Counted from the first letter of the stretch, positions 8,251-16,495 are shown. The stretch: 64,000 nucleotides of DNA from JAAUTY01 sp964397305 (GCA_964397305.1 CAYNIP010000021.1:1-64000); one strand, 5' to 3'. A program made the numbers and translations. Notes: a model not told the origin generated them from the sequence alone.

Positions 8251-8469
8251 ATGCTTGTGCGCGAATCGATGCTTGGTAAGGTTCAAATTCTGCCCGGTGC
8301 GATCGCCGAAATTGTCGCCAAGAGTAGCGAAACGGGCTACCTGACCTTGGCGGATCGCTATGGTCTCATGGCGGCGATCGCCGACGAATCTCTCAGCGAA
8401 GATGAACGCCGCGCCATCAACCGGCTCTTACGGCTGGTGCAGCGCGGCCACATTGCCACCCTGGACTGA
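8251..8469 (+). CDS. Conserved small hypothetical protein
   Basis: A 72-residue helical protein (MLVRESMLGKVQILPGAIAE ...) with a central segment ETGYLTLADRYGLMAA and a basic C-terminal helix (RRAINRLLRLVQRG). A GTG at 8221 would add ten residues. The look of the sequence, regular codon use and an HIP1 site inside support a real gene, and it resembles a small protein seen in many cyanobacteria, but I cannot name a family. Its last 42 bp overlap the end of the convergent glycosyltransferase gene. Confidence 0.62.
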   Translation: MLVRESMLGKVQILPGAIAEIVAKSSETGYLTLADRYGLMAAIADESLSEDERRAINRLLRLVQRGHIATLD

Positions 8470-10131
8470 GGGTGCTTGTAGAGGGGGGGTCCGGTAAGCG
8501 AGAAAGTAGGTGCGTGACTCCCCAAAGCGAGCAAACCAGCCGGTGACGGCCTCGAGGGAGGCGGGGGTGTAGCCTTGGGCGCGCAACCCCGCTTGCAAGG
8601 CTTGCACGGCGGCCCCATCGTCAAACACCGCGACGGGGGCCGGCGCGGTGGCAAAGGCCGCCAGGAGGTCGGTGGGTTCATCTTCCCCAAAGGCGCGATA
8701 GGGATGCCCCGTCTGAGCGACATAGAAGGGCAAACTGGGGAGATCAAAGTTGCGGGCAAAGAGCACTTCGGTCTGGGGGGTGGCGATCGCCGTGATCGCC
8801 TGAGCAACGCGCTGGGTGGCCGAGTGGTGGCGCTCCAGCACCGGCATCAGGCTGCCCCAAGCCAGCAGCAGGAGCAGGGGCCCACTGAGGGCGGCGATCG
8901 CTAAGCCCCGTTGCCAGCGGCGGCGCTGCCAGGCCCAGAAGGCGGCGCTCGCCAGACCCGCCAGGGCTCCGGCCACCAAGCTCCCAGCCACGAGGGCCCC
9001 CGGGTCCAGCTCCAGGCTGTGAGCCGCCACGAGGGGCAGGGCGATCGCCACACTCCAGGCGACGACGAGGAACAGGTACTGCCCACCGCGCACCCAGGGC
9101 GATCGCTGCCAGAGGGCCGGCTCCACCAAGTAGCGAGCTAGGACCAGGGCCAGGGCCGGGTAGGCCCCCAAGGCGTAGGCCGGGAGCTTACTAGGGATCA
9201 ATTCATAGAACAGCCAGCCTGCTGCTAACCAGGCGACCAGGGCCTGGGCCTCGGGCTGCCGTTGCCAGCATTGCCGCCCGAGGTGGACGAGGGCCCCGGG
9301 CAGAAAGGCGAGCCAGGGCAAGAAGGCGAGGGCCAGCACCGCCAGGTAGTAGCCCGGCGGACCGGATTGCCCAAAGACCGTGCCCCCGGTGGCGCGGTCG
9401 AGCACGTACCAATCCAGCAACCAGCGCACAAATTCGCCGTCATCGGCCTGCCAGGCCAGGCGGCCCCAGAGCAGCAGCGGCCCGGTGGCGCTGGCCAGCG
9501 TCAGCCCCAAGGGCCAATCCCAGAAGCGACGGCGCGGCGGCGCGAGCAGCAGGAGCCCGAACCAGATCCCGCCACACAGCAGCACAATCGGCGGCCCCTT
9601 AGCGAGCAGCCCGAGGCTGACGGCCACCCAGAGGAGCAGCAGCCAGGGCCAGCGCGGTTGCCGCAGGTAGTGGAGCAGGGCCAGGGCGGCCACGGTCTGC
9701 ATCAGCAACAGGGGCGCATCCGTGAGGGCGATCTTGGCTAGGTTCGGCAACAGCAAGGAGCTACTGGCGATCAGGGCCGCCGCCCAAGCGACTTCGCGGC
9801 CAAATAGGGAGCGCCCGAGCAGGATCAGGGCGGCAATCGTGCCGCTCACGGCCAGGAGGCCGGGCAGGCGAGCGGCAAATTCAGTCTCGCCGCAGAGCTG
9901 GAAGGCGAGGGCGATCGCCCAAAACAGCAGCGGTGTCTTGCGGTGAGCCTCCGACCAGAGAAAGTCAGGGACAACCCAGTTCCCCGTAGCTCGCATGGTG
10001 TGGGCAAAACCCGCGTAGGCGGCTTCGTCCTGATCCCAGAGGGAAATGGCATCGTTGTTCAGGATCAAGGTCAGCAGGCTGAGGCTGAAGAGAGTGCCAA
10101 GCAGCCAACGGTTGCCAACGAGTGCTTGCAT
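8428..10131 (-). CDS. GT39/ArnT-like membrane glycosyltransferase
   Basis: A 567-residue polytopic protein of the GT-C fold that transfers a sugar from a polyprenyl-phosphate donor at the outer face of the inner membrane. The first loop carries the acidic motif DAISLWDQDEAAYAGFA, equivalent to the catalytic DE region of ArnT and protein mannosyltransferases, followed by HRKTPLLFWAIAL. About ten hydrophobic helices follow, with a soluble C-terminal portion from about residue 440. The start at 10131 places the first helix correctly; a TTG at 10182 would add 17 residues. Substrate unknown. A second family member lies at 61977-63539 but the two are not closely similar. Confidence 0.82.
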   Translation of the reverse strand: MQALVGNRWLLGTLFSLSLLTLILNNDAISLWDQDEAAYAGFAHTMRATGNWVVPDFLWSEAHRKTPLLFWAIALAFQLCGETEFAARLPGLLAVSGTIAALILLGRSLFGREVAWAAALIASSSLLLPNLAKIALTDAPLLLMQTVAALALLHYLRQPRWPWLLLLWVAVSLGLLAKGPPIVLLCGGIWFGLLLLAPPRRRFWDWPLGLTLASATGPLLLWGRLAWQADDGEFVRWLLDWYVLDRATGGTVFGQSGPPGYYLAVLALAFLPWLAFLPGALVHLGRQCWQRQPEAQALVAWLAAGWLFYELIPSKLPAYALGAYPALALVLARYLVEPALWQRSPWVRGGQYLFLVVAWSVAIALPLVAAHSLELDPGALVAGSLVAGALAGLASAAFWAWQRRRWQRGLAIAALSGPLLLLLAWGSLMPVLERHHSATQRVAQAITAIATPQTEVLFARNFDLPSLPFYVAQTGHPYRAFGEDEPTDLLAAFATAPAPVAVFDDGAAVQALQAGLRAQGYTPASLEAVTGWFARFGESRTYFLAYRTPPLQAPSVQGGNVAALHQP

Positions 10132-10224
10132 GGGCAAAAGAAAACGAAGGTAAGGGGCCAAAAATAGGGTTACTTCAAGCAATTTTGGGACGCTTCAACA
10201 CCGCGTTGAGGTCGGGACCCTCAA

Positions 10225-10345
10225 CCCGTTGCCGCCCTCACCCTCAATCCCTCTCGCACCTGGGGAGAGGGACTTCTGGCTCCCCGGCTCCCAAGCTTGG
10301 GAGCCGGGACTGGGGGATGTAGACGCGCAGCGACTTCTCAAAGCG
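10225..10345. repeat. MITE core remnant
   Basis: Intergenic stretch carrying the palindromic core of the dispersed elements (CTCCCAAGCTTGGGAG) followed by GGGGGATGTAGACGCGCAG, a module also seen at 63690, 51790 and 63940. Terminal inverted repeats were not found, so this is a truncated copy. The remainder of the 563-bp gap between the glycosyltransferase and psbM (10132-10694) holds only this repeat and the hairpin at 10529. Confidence 0.6.
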
Positions 10346-10528
10346 TGAGCCTCGCTGTCCATCTGTTTCATGCTTGGCTGAAATAACCAGAGCTGCCGAC
10401 CCGAGGCCGGCAGCCTGATTCCATTGAGCCCCAGGGGGCGATCGCCCCGCGCTGCCCGTGGGCCACTTTTGCCGCTGGGCTGCCTGCGGGCCTGAAGCGG
10501 TTGGAGGGGGAGTCGAGAACGCAAGGCA

Positions 10529-10560
10529 AAGGCTCTGTCCCCACAGGGGAGCAGAGCCTT
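10529..10560 (-). terminator. Hairpin downstream of psbM, probable terminator
   Basis: AAGGCTCTG and CAGAGCCTT form a perfect 9-bp stem, extended inward by CCCC/GGGG around a short ACA loop. It lies about 135 bp beyond the psbM stop on the reverse strand. No clear U-tract follows, so termination is inferred from stem strength and position only. Confidence 0.5.
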
Positions 10561-10694
10561 GGGGCGACTACTGACGGCAGTTACCGCCCGACCACTTCAA
10601 CCAGAGGAGGCTCCAGCCCGGGGCAGTTCCCTGGGCGAATCCTAGGGACCACGGCGGTCGGGAAGGGGACGGTTGAGCCGCCGCAGCGGGCTCA

Positions 10695-10802
10695 TTACTC
10701 GCTCCGTTGGCTGGCTGTTTGGATATAAAGGATCAACAAAAAGACCGTCGGCACTAGCACGAACAGAATGCTAGCTACAAATCCCAGATTATTAACTTGC
10801 AT
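10695..10802 (-). CDS. psbM: Photosystem II reaction centre protein M
   Basis: A 35-residue single-helix thylakoid protein at the PSII dimer interface. The translation opens MQVNNLGFVASILFVLVPTV and continues with a short hydrophobic stretch ending YIQTASQRSE, which matches PsbM almost residue for residue (typical N-terminus MQVNDLGF, helix ending LILYIQT). The start is at 10802 and the TAA at 10695-10697. A GGCGGAGG ribosome-binding site precedes the ATG, and a TATGCT -10-like box lies about 50 bp further upstream. It is 68 bp downstream of a ferredoxin gene on the same strand. Confidence 0.95.
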   Translation of the reverse strand: MQVNNLGFVASILFVLVPTVFLLILYIQTASQRSE

Positions 10803-10870
10803 ATCGCCTCCGCCTCAAAATTCAGTAACACAATTTACCCTCAGCATATCAGAGGCGGGTCAGCGATCCC

Positions 10871-11173
10871 CTATCGCTTGGGCTTCGTGAGCACCCGCAC
10901 GGGGCCGTTGGCCAAGGTCTGGCAGGCTAAGCGGTAGTTTTCTGGATACTTCCGTAGCTTACGCTCCTCAACCTCGGTGCGCGGGGAAAGGTTTTCGAGG
11001 CCGGACTCAATCGCGACGATGCAGGTGCCGCATTGGCCGTAGCCGCCACAGTTCATCAACTTGCCCTTGAGCGTGTAGAGGTCAATGCCATTTTGCAGGG
11101 CCTTCTCGCGAATATTAGCGCCATCAGCCGCGATGATTTCTTTTTCCTCTTGGACAAACGTAATGTTAGCCAT
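10871..11173 (-). CDS. [2Fe-2S] ferredoxin, plant/adrenodoxin-like fold
   Basis: A 100-residue soluble electron carrier. Four cysteines, C42, C48, C51 and C84 (NCGGYGQCGTC ... RLACQT), give the C-x5-C-x2-C-xn-C pattern of a [2Fe-2S] centre. It differs from photosynthetic PetF (C-x4-C-x2-C) by one extra residue in the first loop and has a basic C-terminus (VLTKPKR), so it is probably a specialised ferredoxin rather than the main electron acceptor of PSI. It is upstream of psbM on the same strand. Partner proteins cannot be deduced. Confidence 0.88.
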   Translation of the reverse strand: MANITFVQEEKEIIAADGANIREKALQNGIDLYTLKGKLMNCGGYGQCGTCIVAIESGLENLSPRTEVEERKLRKYPENYRLACQTLANGPVRVLTKPKR

Positions 11174-11290
11174 TGACCCTCCTGACGAGTGTTATCCATT
11201 CCATTTTATGAAGAAATGTTAAAGGATAGCGGGCGATCGCGCTAGAGTCGTCCCCACAATGGAAATAGTGATTCAGCCCTCGCCAAGCCC

Positions 11291-12325
11291 GTGCTCGACT
11301 ACGATTCCCTCTTCCAAACCATTCGTGATCTCGTTCTCTGCCACTCCCCCAGTGGTTGTGAGCAGGAAATCGATGCCTTCCTGCTGGCCCGCCTGGCGAC
11401 CCTGGGAGTTGAGCACTGGCAGGATTGGGCCGGGAATATCATCATCAAGCGCCCGGGTCAGGAGGCCACCCAGCCCCTCGCGATTACGGCTCACAAGGAC
11501 GAGATCGGCGCCCTGGTTAAGGCGGTTCGCCCCGATGGCAGTCTCAGCGTGCGGCCCCTGGGGGGCTCCTTTCCCTGGGTTTATGGCGAAGGGGTGGTGG
11601 ATGTGCTGGGCGATCGCGCCACCCTCCCCGGCATTCTCAGCTTTGGCTCCCGCCATGTTTCCCACGAGTCGCCCCAGCAGGCTCTGCAAGACAAGGTCCC
11701 CCTGCGCTGGGAGCAGGCCTGGGTGGAGACGAAACACACCCCTGCGGCCCTGATGACAGCGGGGGTGCGCCCCGGCACGCGCGTCGTTGTCGGCAAACAT
11801 CGCAAACAGCCCCTGCGGCTTCAGGACTACATCGCCAGCTACACCCTGGACAACAAAGCGTCCGTGGCGATTCTCCTCGCCCTGGCGGAGATGGTGACGC
11901 AGCCCCGCCAGGATCTCTACCTGGTGGCCTCCGCGAAAGAAGAGGTGGGGGCCCTGGGAGCCCTCTACTTTGCTCAGCAGCAGCCCTTGGCCGCCCTGAT
12001 TGCCCTAGAGATTTGTCCCCTAGCGCGGGAGTATCCCGTTCAGCCCGGGTCTGCGCCCGTGGTGCTGTCCCAAGACGGCTACGGTCTCTACGACGATGAT
12101 TTGAACCTGGCCCTCCAAGCGACCGCTGACCGCCTTCGCATTCCCCTGCAATTCGCCGCTATCAGCGGCTTCGGCAGTGATGCCTCGATCGCTATGAAGT
12201 TTGGCCATGTCCCCCGAGCCGCCTGCCTGAGCTTTCCCACGGAGAATACCCACGGCTACGAGATTGCTCACTTGGGGGCGATCGCCAACTGTGCCCGCCT
12301 CCTGGCGGATTTTTGCCACGCTTGA
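11291..12325 (+). CDS. M42 family metallopeptidase (glutamyl aminopeptidase-like)
   Basis: Cytoplasmic dinuclear metal aminopeptidase, 344 residues. Metal ligand motifs are ITAHKDEIG (about residue 66), YTLDNKAS, KEEVGALG (general base and ligand), LEICP and NTHGYE near the C-terminus. It begins at a GTG (11291); no ATG fits the conserved beginning (LDYDSLFQTIRDLVLCHSPSG). Families of this type form tetrahedral dodecamers that trim short peptides. It is divergent from the ferredoxin gene and followed by the tRNA-His gene on the opposite strand. Confidence 0.88.
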   Translation: MLDYDSLFQTIRDLVLCHSPSGCEQEIDAFLLARLATLGVEHWQDWAGNIIIKRPGQEATQPLAITAHKDEIGALVKAVRPDGSLSVRPLGGSFPWVYGEGVVDVLGDRATLPGILSFGSRHVSHESPQQALQDKVPLRWEQAWVETKHTPAALMTAGVRPGTRVVVGKHRKQPLRLQDYIASYTLDNKASVAILLALAEMVTQPRQDLYLVASAKEEVGALGALYFAQQQPLAALIALEICPLAREYPVQPGSAPVVLSQDGYGLYDDDLNLALQATADRLRIPLQFAAISGFGSDASIAMKFGHVPRAACLSFPTENTHGYEIAHLGAIANCARLLADFCHA

Positions 12326-12408
12326 GACCCTAGGACCACCCCTAAGGCCTTCCCGCCACTATACTGTGAGGGGAGAAGAAGACTAAATTGAGAACCCGAA
12401 AAACAGAG

Positions 12409-12482
12409 GGCGAGTGATGGGATTCGAACCCACGCATGGTGGAACCACAATCCACTGCCTTGACCTCTTGGCTACACTCGCC
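12409..12482 (-). tRNA. tRNA-His (anticodon GTG)
   Basis: The reverse strand folds into a full cloverleaf: acceptor arm GCGAGTG/CACTCGC, anticodon loop TTGTGGT with anticodon GTG, and T-arm GTGGGTTCGAATCCCAT. The extra G at position -1 pairs with C73, the identity feature of tRNA-His, and both bases are encoded. CCA is not encoded. Confidence 0.97.
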
Positions 12483-12563
12483 GCGTGCATCGGTTTCTCA
12501 CTATAGCATGAAAGTGCGTCGCTGCGTCCTGTCTGAACCTGGCGATCGCCGGGAAGCAAAGCT

Positions 12564-12953
12564 ATGAAAGGTTGGCCTGGGATCACGGCTGGCAGCAGCC
12601 TCATCGTAGCCGTCGTCGGCAGTGCGCTGGTCATCACCAACCCCAGCCAGCGCGACTATGAAGAGTATGCGGTGGAGCAGCTTGGCCATCATCTACGGAC
12701 CAGCCTCTGCGACCAACTCCCCCAGGATCTAGTGCACCTCACGCCCCAGTGCCGCTCCCTGGGCCAAACCGTCATTGATGTGGGCCGGCCCCAGTTGAAG
12801 CAACTCATCTTTGAGCAGACCGAGCGCCGGAACTACTTCTTCTTTAGCGTCTACCGCACTCGCCTTGCCTTCAGCACCCTGACCCCGATCTACCAGTTTC
12901 ACACCCTCGGCGTTCTGCAAAAGTTTTACGTCTACGACATCCAGGAACTCTGA
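12564..12953 (+). CDS. DUF4359 family protein
   Basis: A 129-residue protein with an N-terminal membrane anchor or signal (ITAGSSLIVAVVGSALVITN), then NPSQRDYEEYAVEQLG and a C-terminal FFFSVYRTRLAF ... YQFHTLGVLQKFYVYD segment. The NPS-x2-DY motif straight after the helix and the Y-x-F-x-TLG-x2-x-F ending are characteristic of DUF4359, a cyanobacterial family of unknown role, probably facing the lumen or periplasm. Two cysteines (CDQLPQ and PQCRSLG) could form a disulphide. Confidence 0.8.
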   Translation: MKGWPGITAGSSLIVAVVGSALVITNPSQRDYEEYAVEQLGHHLRTSLCDQLPQDLVHLTPQCRSLGQTVIDVGRPQLKQLIFEQTERRNYFFFSVYRTRLAFSTLTPIYQFHTLGVLQKFYVYDIQEL

Positions 12954-13146
12954 CCCCTCTCCCCACGCCGCTACTAGGTGGCTAGGAGTGGCAGCCCGAC
13001 CGAGTTTTATGAGTGTGCCCTAGTCAACCCCCCGGTTTTTATTGCGAAATATCACAAATCCATTGCCTTGGAGAGCCCCTTCCGAGCTTCGTGCTACCTT
13101 CAATGAGGATAAAAAAATTCGTTGAAAGCGAGAGAGGAACACGGTT

Positions 13147-13362
13147 TTGGTCACTCAGTCTCCCCGTCCGATCACGACGCTGCCCAGCGAAGACATTAGC
13201 CACTACGTCGCTGAGCTGCAACTCCACATGACGTTACAAGCACGTAACCTGATTCCCACCCTTTCAGAGTACGACGACAGCCGCCACCAACTACTGCGGG
13301 AATCCCAAGCTGAGCTAGAGAAGTTGGCCTCGCGTCAGGATATCTTCAGCGGCCGCTCCTAA
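13147..13362 (+). CDS. Small conserved hypothetical protein
   Basis: 71 residues starting from a TTG with GAGAGAGG about 9 bp upstream. The sequence is amphipathic and helical in its second half (DDSRHQLLRESQAELEKLAS) with the N-terminal segment ISHYVAELQLHMTLQARNL. No transmembrane helix. Codon use matches the neighbours and the ORF is well separated from repeats. I do not recognise the family and the TTG start is inferred. Confidence 0.5.
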   Translation: MVTQSPRPITTLPSEDISHYVAELQLHMTLQARNLIPTLSEYDDSRHQLLRESQAELEKLASRQDIFSGRS

Positions 13363-13693
13363 CCGATTGCTAGGGCTCTCACGGCCCGACGTAGGCCCGG
13401 AGTCCTGAAGAATGAGTGGGCTGGGTTGACCCAAGCACCCCAAACGATTGCCCTCCTGTCCCCAAGGCTGGGAGCAAGGGAGCCAGAACTTCCTAGCCCA
13501 AGATTGGGAAAGGAATTGGGACTGTTGGCGTAGCCTATTTCCTGGCAACGTAGGGCTGCGAAACTAGTAGTGACCCCTGGGGCTAGGGCCAGCAATTAGC
13601 CCGCTCTGCTCAGAGCTTAGGACTGCCAAAGCAAGATAGTCCCAAGACTTGGCCTATCGCCGGCGAGGACGCTCCGGGCTTGGGCAGCCTTTC

Positions 13694-14093
13694 GGGAGTG
13701 GATGAAGAAAAGCGCGGCTCTCCTGAATCTTAAGCGATGGTTCAAGGAGCAGAGTGTAGCCCTCTTCAGTGTTACGGGGCCCTCATCCCCCGCCCCCTTC
13801 TCCCAAGCTGGGCTACTAATAAGTACACACATCTCGTAACAGCCCCAACTGACCGTTTTTAGCCCCCCTAGCCCCCCGATTTCGGGGGGGAACGGAATTA
13901 ATTCCCCGTCCCTCAGAATTGGGGGATCTAGGGGGCAAACGAGGGAAAAATGAAGCCAAACATGACTTGTGTGTAGGTAGTAGCCCAAAGCTGGGAGAAG
14001 GGGAGTTAGAAGTCCCTCTCCCAACTTGGGAGAGGGGTTGGGGTGAGGGCTGAGCTAAGGAGTACCAACATCCCGCGTAAAATGTCGTTCTGG
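13694..14093. repeat. MITE family 1 copy, split by another element
   Basis: The left part starts near GAGTGGATGAAGAAAAGCGC and the right part ends near CCCGCGTAAAATGTCGTTC, both diverged versions of the family 1 ends. Between them the core is interrupted at its palindrome by a 171-bp insertion (13813-13983). Together with degenerate core palindromes at 13440-13535 it fills the 750-bp gap between 13362 and 14114, in which no gene is seen. Confidence 0.75.
13813..13983. repeat. MITE family 3, inserted in a family 1 copy
   Basis: Ends are CTACTAATAAGTACACACA and, read on the reverse strand, CTACTACCTACACACAAGTC. The interior is A/T- and C-rich (AGCCCCCCTAGCCCCC and ATTAATTCCCC) and non-coding. 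The host palindrome is present on both sides as CCCAAGCTGGG (13802-13812) and CCCAAAGCTGGG (13984-13995), consistent with an 11-12 bp target duplication. Isolated ends of the same family are seen near 16356-16377 and 28570-28586. Confidence 0.72.
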
Positions 14094-14113
14094 CCTTTTC
14101 GCGACTGCCCTTC

Positions 14114-15007
14114 ATGCCTTCTCCCGACCTACTCAGCAGCGGCAATCTCGCAACGGTGAGCCTCGCACTCTACCGCCAGCATTTTCGTGCCTATGCCCTC
14201 GTTTCGTTGCAGTCGCTGCTTTGGTACTTCATTCCCCTCTATGGTTGGGCTAAGGGCGCTCAGCTTCAGGCCCTGATTGCCCGCCAGGCCTACAGCGAAC
14301 TAATCGAGCAACCCGAGACCCTCGCGGCGATTCGCCAGCGGTTTCAGTACTTCACCTGGGATATTGGGGCGATTCACCTGCTGGTGGGGCTGGCAAGCTT
14401 GGGGCTGAATATTGTCTTTTTCTTTCTGGGGGTGGTGATCTCGATCGGCATCGGCATTCCGGCGGCTATTTTGGTAGCCGCATCCGGCGGGAGTGTCATC
14501 CTGACGCTGTTGCTTCAGCTCCTCCAAGTGGCGATCACACTCCTGCAATGGGCGGCGCTCTTCTGGTTCTACTGTCGCTTTTTGAGCGCGGAGCTGGTTT
14601 TGCTGGTGGAGCCTCGGGCTCACGCTTGGTCAGCGCTGAGCCGCAGTTGGCGCTTGACGAAGCGGGGCCACTGGCGCGTGCAACTGGCGGCCTCGAGCCT
14701 GTTTTTGATGACCTTGCCTCTCTGGCTGTTGGCCACCTCGCTTACGTCGGCGATCGCCACCGCCATTACCCTGCGTCTTCAGGCAGAGGTTGACCCGATT
14801 GCCCTGTCGAGCGTCTTGGGTTGGGGGATTGCCCTCCTTTTCGGCCTGTTCCTGTTGGTGCTGTTAGGGGTGACGGTGCTCACAGTTCCCCTTTGGCAAG
14901 CCCTTAAGGCGGCCGTGTACTTTGACCTGCTCAATCGCCGCGAGGGACGGGATCTACACCTGCGTTCGGGCCGCGTCCCGGCCGATTCTCAGCCCCCAAC
15001 TCCTTAG
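14114..15007 (+). CDS. Polytopic membrane protein, hypothetical
   Basis: A 297-residue membrane protein with about six helices. Visible features are an N-terminal soluble stretch, LLWYFIPLYGWAKG, a long hydrophobic pair around residues 95-150, the charged loop SRSWRLTKRGHWRVQ, and a C-terminal helix followed by a hydrophilic tail. The SW(R)L-T-K-G pattern between helices resembles membrane domains of the GlpQ/DUF975 type found in many cyanobacteria. No catalytic motif is seen. It ends overlapping by 4 bp the convergent gene at 15004. Confidence 0.65.
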   Translation: MPSPDLLSSGNLATVSLALYRQHFRAYALVSLQSLLWYFIPLYGWAKGAQLQALIARQAYSELIEQPETLAAIRQRFQYFTWDIGAIHLLVGLASLGLNIVFFFLGVVISIGIGIPAAILVAASGGSVILTLLLQLLQVAITLLQWAALFWFYCRFLSAELVLLVEPRAHAWSALSRSWRLTKRGHWRVQLAASSLFLMTLPLWLLATSLTSAIATAITLRLQAEVDPIALSSVLGWGIALLFGLFLLVLLGVTVLTVPLWQALKAAVYFDLLNRREGRDLHLRSGRVPADSQPPTP

Positions 15008-15297
15008 TTCCATGTAGACACGGCCCGCAGTTCCTCAGGGATCACGGTGTCGGGCGGGAACTCGAGCTGAGTTTCCCCACTGCCCAAATAGCCCGCCTCG
15101 GCAAAGGCCAACAGCATCCGCTTCAGGGCAACCCAAACGACGGCATCAAATTCCCAGTCCCCCCCATAGGCTGCATGACAGCTAATGGACTTTAGGGCCC
15201 AGAAGTAGCTGTTCCGGACGACGGAGCCGGCCTTTTTGTAGCGGGGGAGGTCGTCGCCGTGAATGGTCACGATTTGATCCTGTAAGGTTGCGCGCAT
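15004..15297 (-). CDS. Conserved hypothetical protein
   Basis: 97 residues from the ATG at 15297 (MRATLQDQIVTIHGDDLPRY). Conserved-looking blocks are KKAGSVVRNSYFWALKSI and DAVVWVALKRMLLAFAEAGY. It is soluble, neutral and lacks any motif I know. Its stop codon overlaps that of the membrane protein gene by 4 bp, tail to tail. Codon use is typical of this genome. Confidence 0.55.
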   Translation of the reverse strand: MRATLQDQIVTIHGDDLPRYKKAGSVVRNSYFWALKSISCHAAYGGDWEFDAVVWVALKRMLLAFAEAGYLGSGETQLEFPPDTVIPEELRAVSTWN

Positions 15298-15388
15298 CGG
15301 TAGCAAGGGCGTTGAACTGGATACAGTTTATAAGGAGTTTTCTCCTCGACCGTGGGCACGCTCCCTCTCGTTGCCCGTAGCTGTGAGG

Positions 15389-15658
15389 ATGACGCCAACC
15401 TCTCTGCTCGACCTTGGAGATCGCCCCGTGCTGACGATGGCGGCGGCTCAGCCCGTGAGTCAGGCGATCGCCTACCTGCAAGCCACCCGCCACGATTACC
15501 TCCTGGCTCTGGATCAAGGGCAGGTCGTCGGCCTGCTGACGGCCGACGCGGCCTTGCACTGGGGGTTGGCTGCTAGTTTTGGGTCACGCGCTGCCCCCTC
15601 CCCCCCCAGGCGGCGGGTCACGGCCCTGAGGGTCCTGGCGGGGCCGCTTCTGTGCTAA
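15389..15658 (+). pseudogene. CBS-domain fragment
   Basis: An 89-codon ORF whose residues 10-60 (LTMAAAQPVSQAIAYL ... ALDQGQVVGLLTADAAL) read as one CBS motif, the adenosyl-ligand-binding half that normally occurs in pairs. After that the sequence degenerates into low-complexity PSPPRRRVT and stops. A functional CBS protein would need a second motif. I interpret it as a decayed or truncated gene; a small single-CBS protein cannot be excluded. Confidence 0.5.
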
Positions 15659-15690
15659 AGCTAGGAGTGCAGTCTACGAGCAGGTAGCCG

Positions 15691-15996
15691 ATGGTGGAGC
15701 ATATTGTCTGGTTTAAGTGGCAGCCGGAGGCGAGTCCAGCGGCGATCGCCGCTGCCATGGCTGCTCTGCGAGCGATGCAGGGTCAGATCGAACTCATTAT
15801 CGATTTGACCTGCGGCGAAGATTTTTCCGGACGCTCCCGGGGGTTTCAGCACGGGCTGGTGGTGCGGCTGCGCGATCGCGCGTCCCTAGCCGTCTACCAG
15901 GAGCACCCGGTTCACCAGGCCGTGGTCAAGACCCATATCCAGCCCATCGCGGCGGAGATCATGGCCCTGGACTACGAGATCGAGGACCCGGCCTAG
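15691..15996 (+). CDS. Dabb (stress-responsive A/B barrel) family protein
   Basis: 101 residues, full length for a Dabb domain. It starts MVEHIVWFKWQPEAS, has FSGRSRGFQHGLVVRLRD in the middle and DRASLAVYQEHPVHQAVV towards the end, the classic order of strands and helices with the conserved H in VEHIVWFK and YQ-HP-H. The family forms dimeric ferredoxin-like barrels; biochemical roles are mostly unknown. Translation probably starts at the ATG at 15691, just after the CBS fragment. Confidence 0.86.
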   Translation: MVEHIVWFKWQPEASPAAIAAAMAALRAMQGQIELIIDLTCGEDFSGRSRGFQHGLVVRLRDRASLAVYQEHPVHQAVVKTHIQPIAAEIMALDYEIEDPA

Positions 15997-16247
15997 GGCT
16001 GGGTGACTATCTACTGACTGACACAAAACCCTGATTTCAGACGCTAGATCTGTCTAGCTCCAGAAGCTCGCTTTAATTGAGAGGACTCCTGACTTTGGCA
16101 GCCTTCCCCCTTACATAACTCAAGATCCTCGCTCGCTGAATCGCAATCTACCAAACTGGATGAGAGTCAAGCTGAACAAGGCTTGCCAATCCTTGAGACA
16201 TGCCATAGAAGTGGACGCCAATCCAAGATAGCAAAACCACCTAATAT

Positions 16248-16337
16248 CCCTCTTGTGTTATTCTGAGAAATCCCCACGAATTTCCGCCATTACAGCCGAC
16301 GAAAAATCAGCGTTTCACTCCGATCTGACACAAGAGG
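16248..16337. repeat. 90-bp palindromic element, copy A
   Basis: Starts CCTCTTGTGTTATTCTGAGA and ends GATCTGACACAAGAGG, so the 10-bp ends CCTCTTGTGT and ACACAAGAGG are perfect inverted repeats. A second copy with the same interior (TTTCCGCCAT ... GCCGACGAAAAATCAG) is at 28757-28847. It is non-coding and probably a small mobile repeat. The rest of 15997-16495 holds a MITE family 3 end (16356-16377), a repeat shared with 40373-40407, and a TTAATTAATTAA tract at the end of rloB. Confidence 0.75.
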
Positions 16338-16373
16338 AATAGCAAGGGTTTTAGGACTTGTGTATACACAGTA

Positions 16374-16408
16374 GCCCAGAGGGCGAGGGGCTTTAGCTGT
16401 ATTGCACT
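16374..16408. repeat. 35-bp repeat shared with the OLD-gene flank
   Basis: The segment ending in CTTTAGCTGTATTGCACT recurs, inverted, at 40373-40407 beside the second defence-type ATPase gene (one mismatch in the 35 bp compared apart from the first bases). It is non-coding. Confidence 0.6.
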
Positions 16409-16495
16409 CGGCTAAGGACCGCTTTAACTGAAGTCATTCCTTGAGTAGCAAGGTAGAAAAATTTCCTTAAGCTCTCAGATAAATTAATTAATTAA

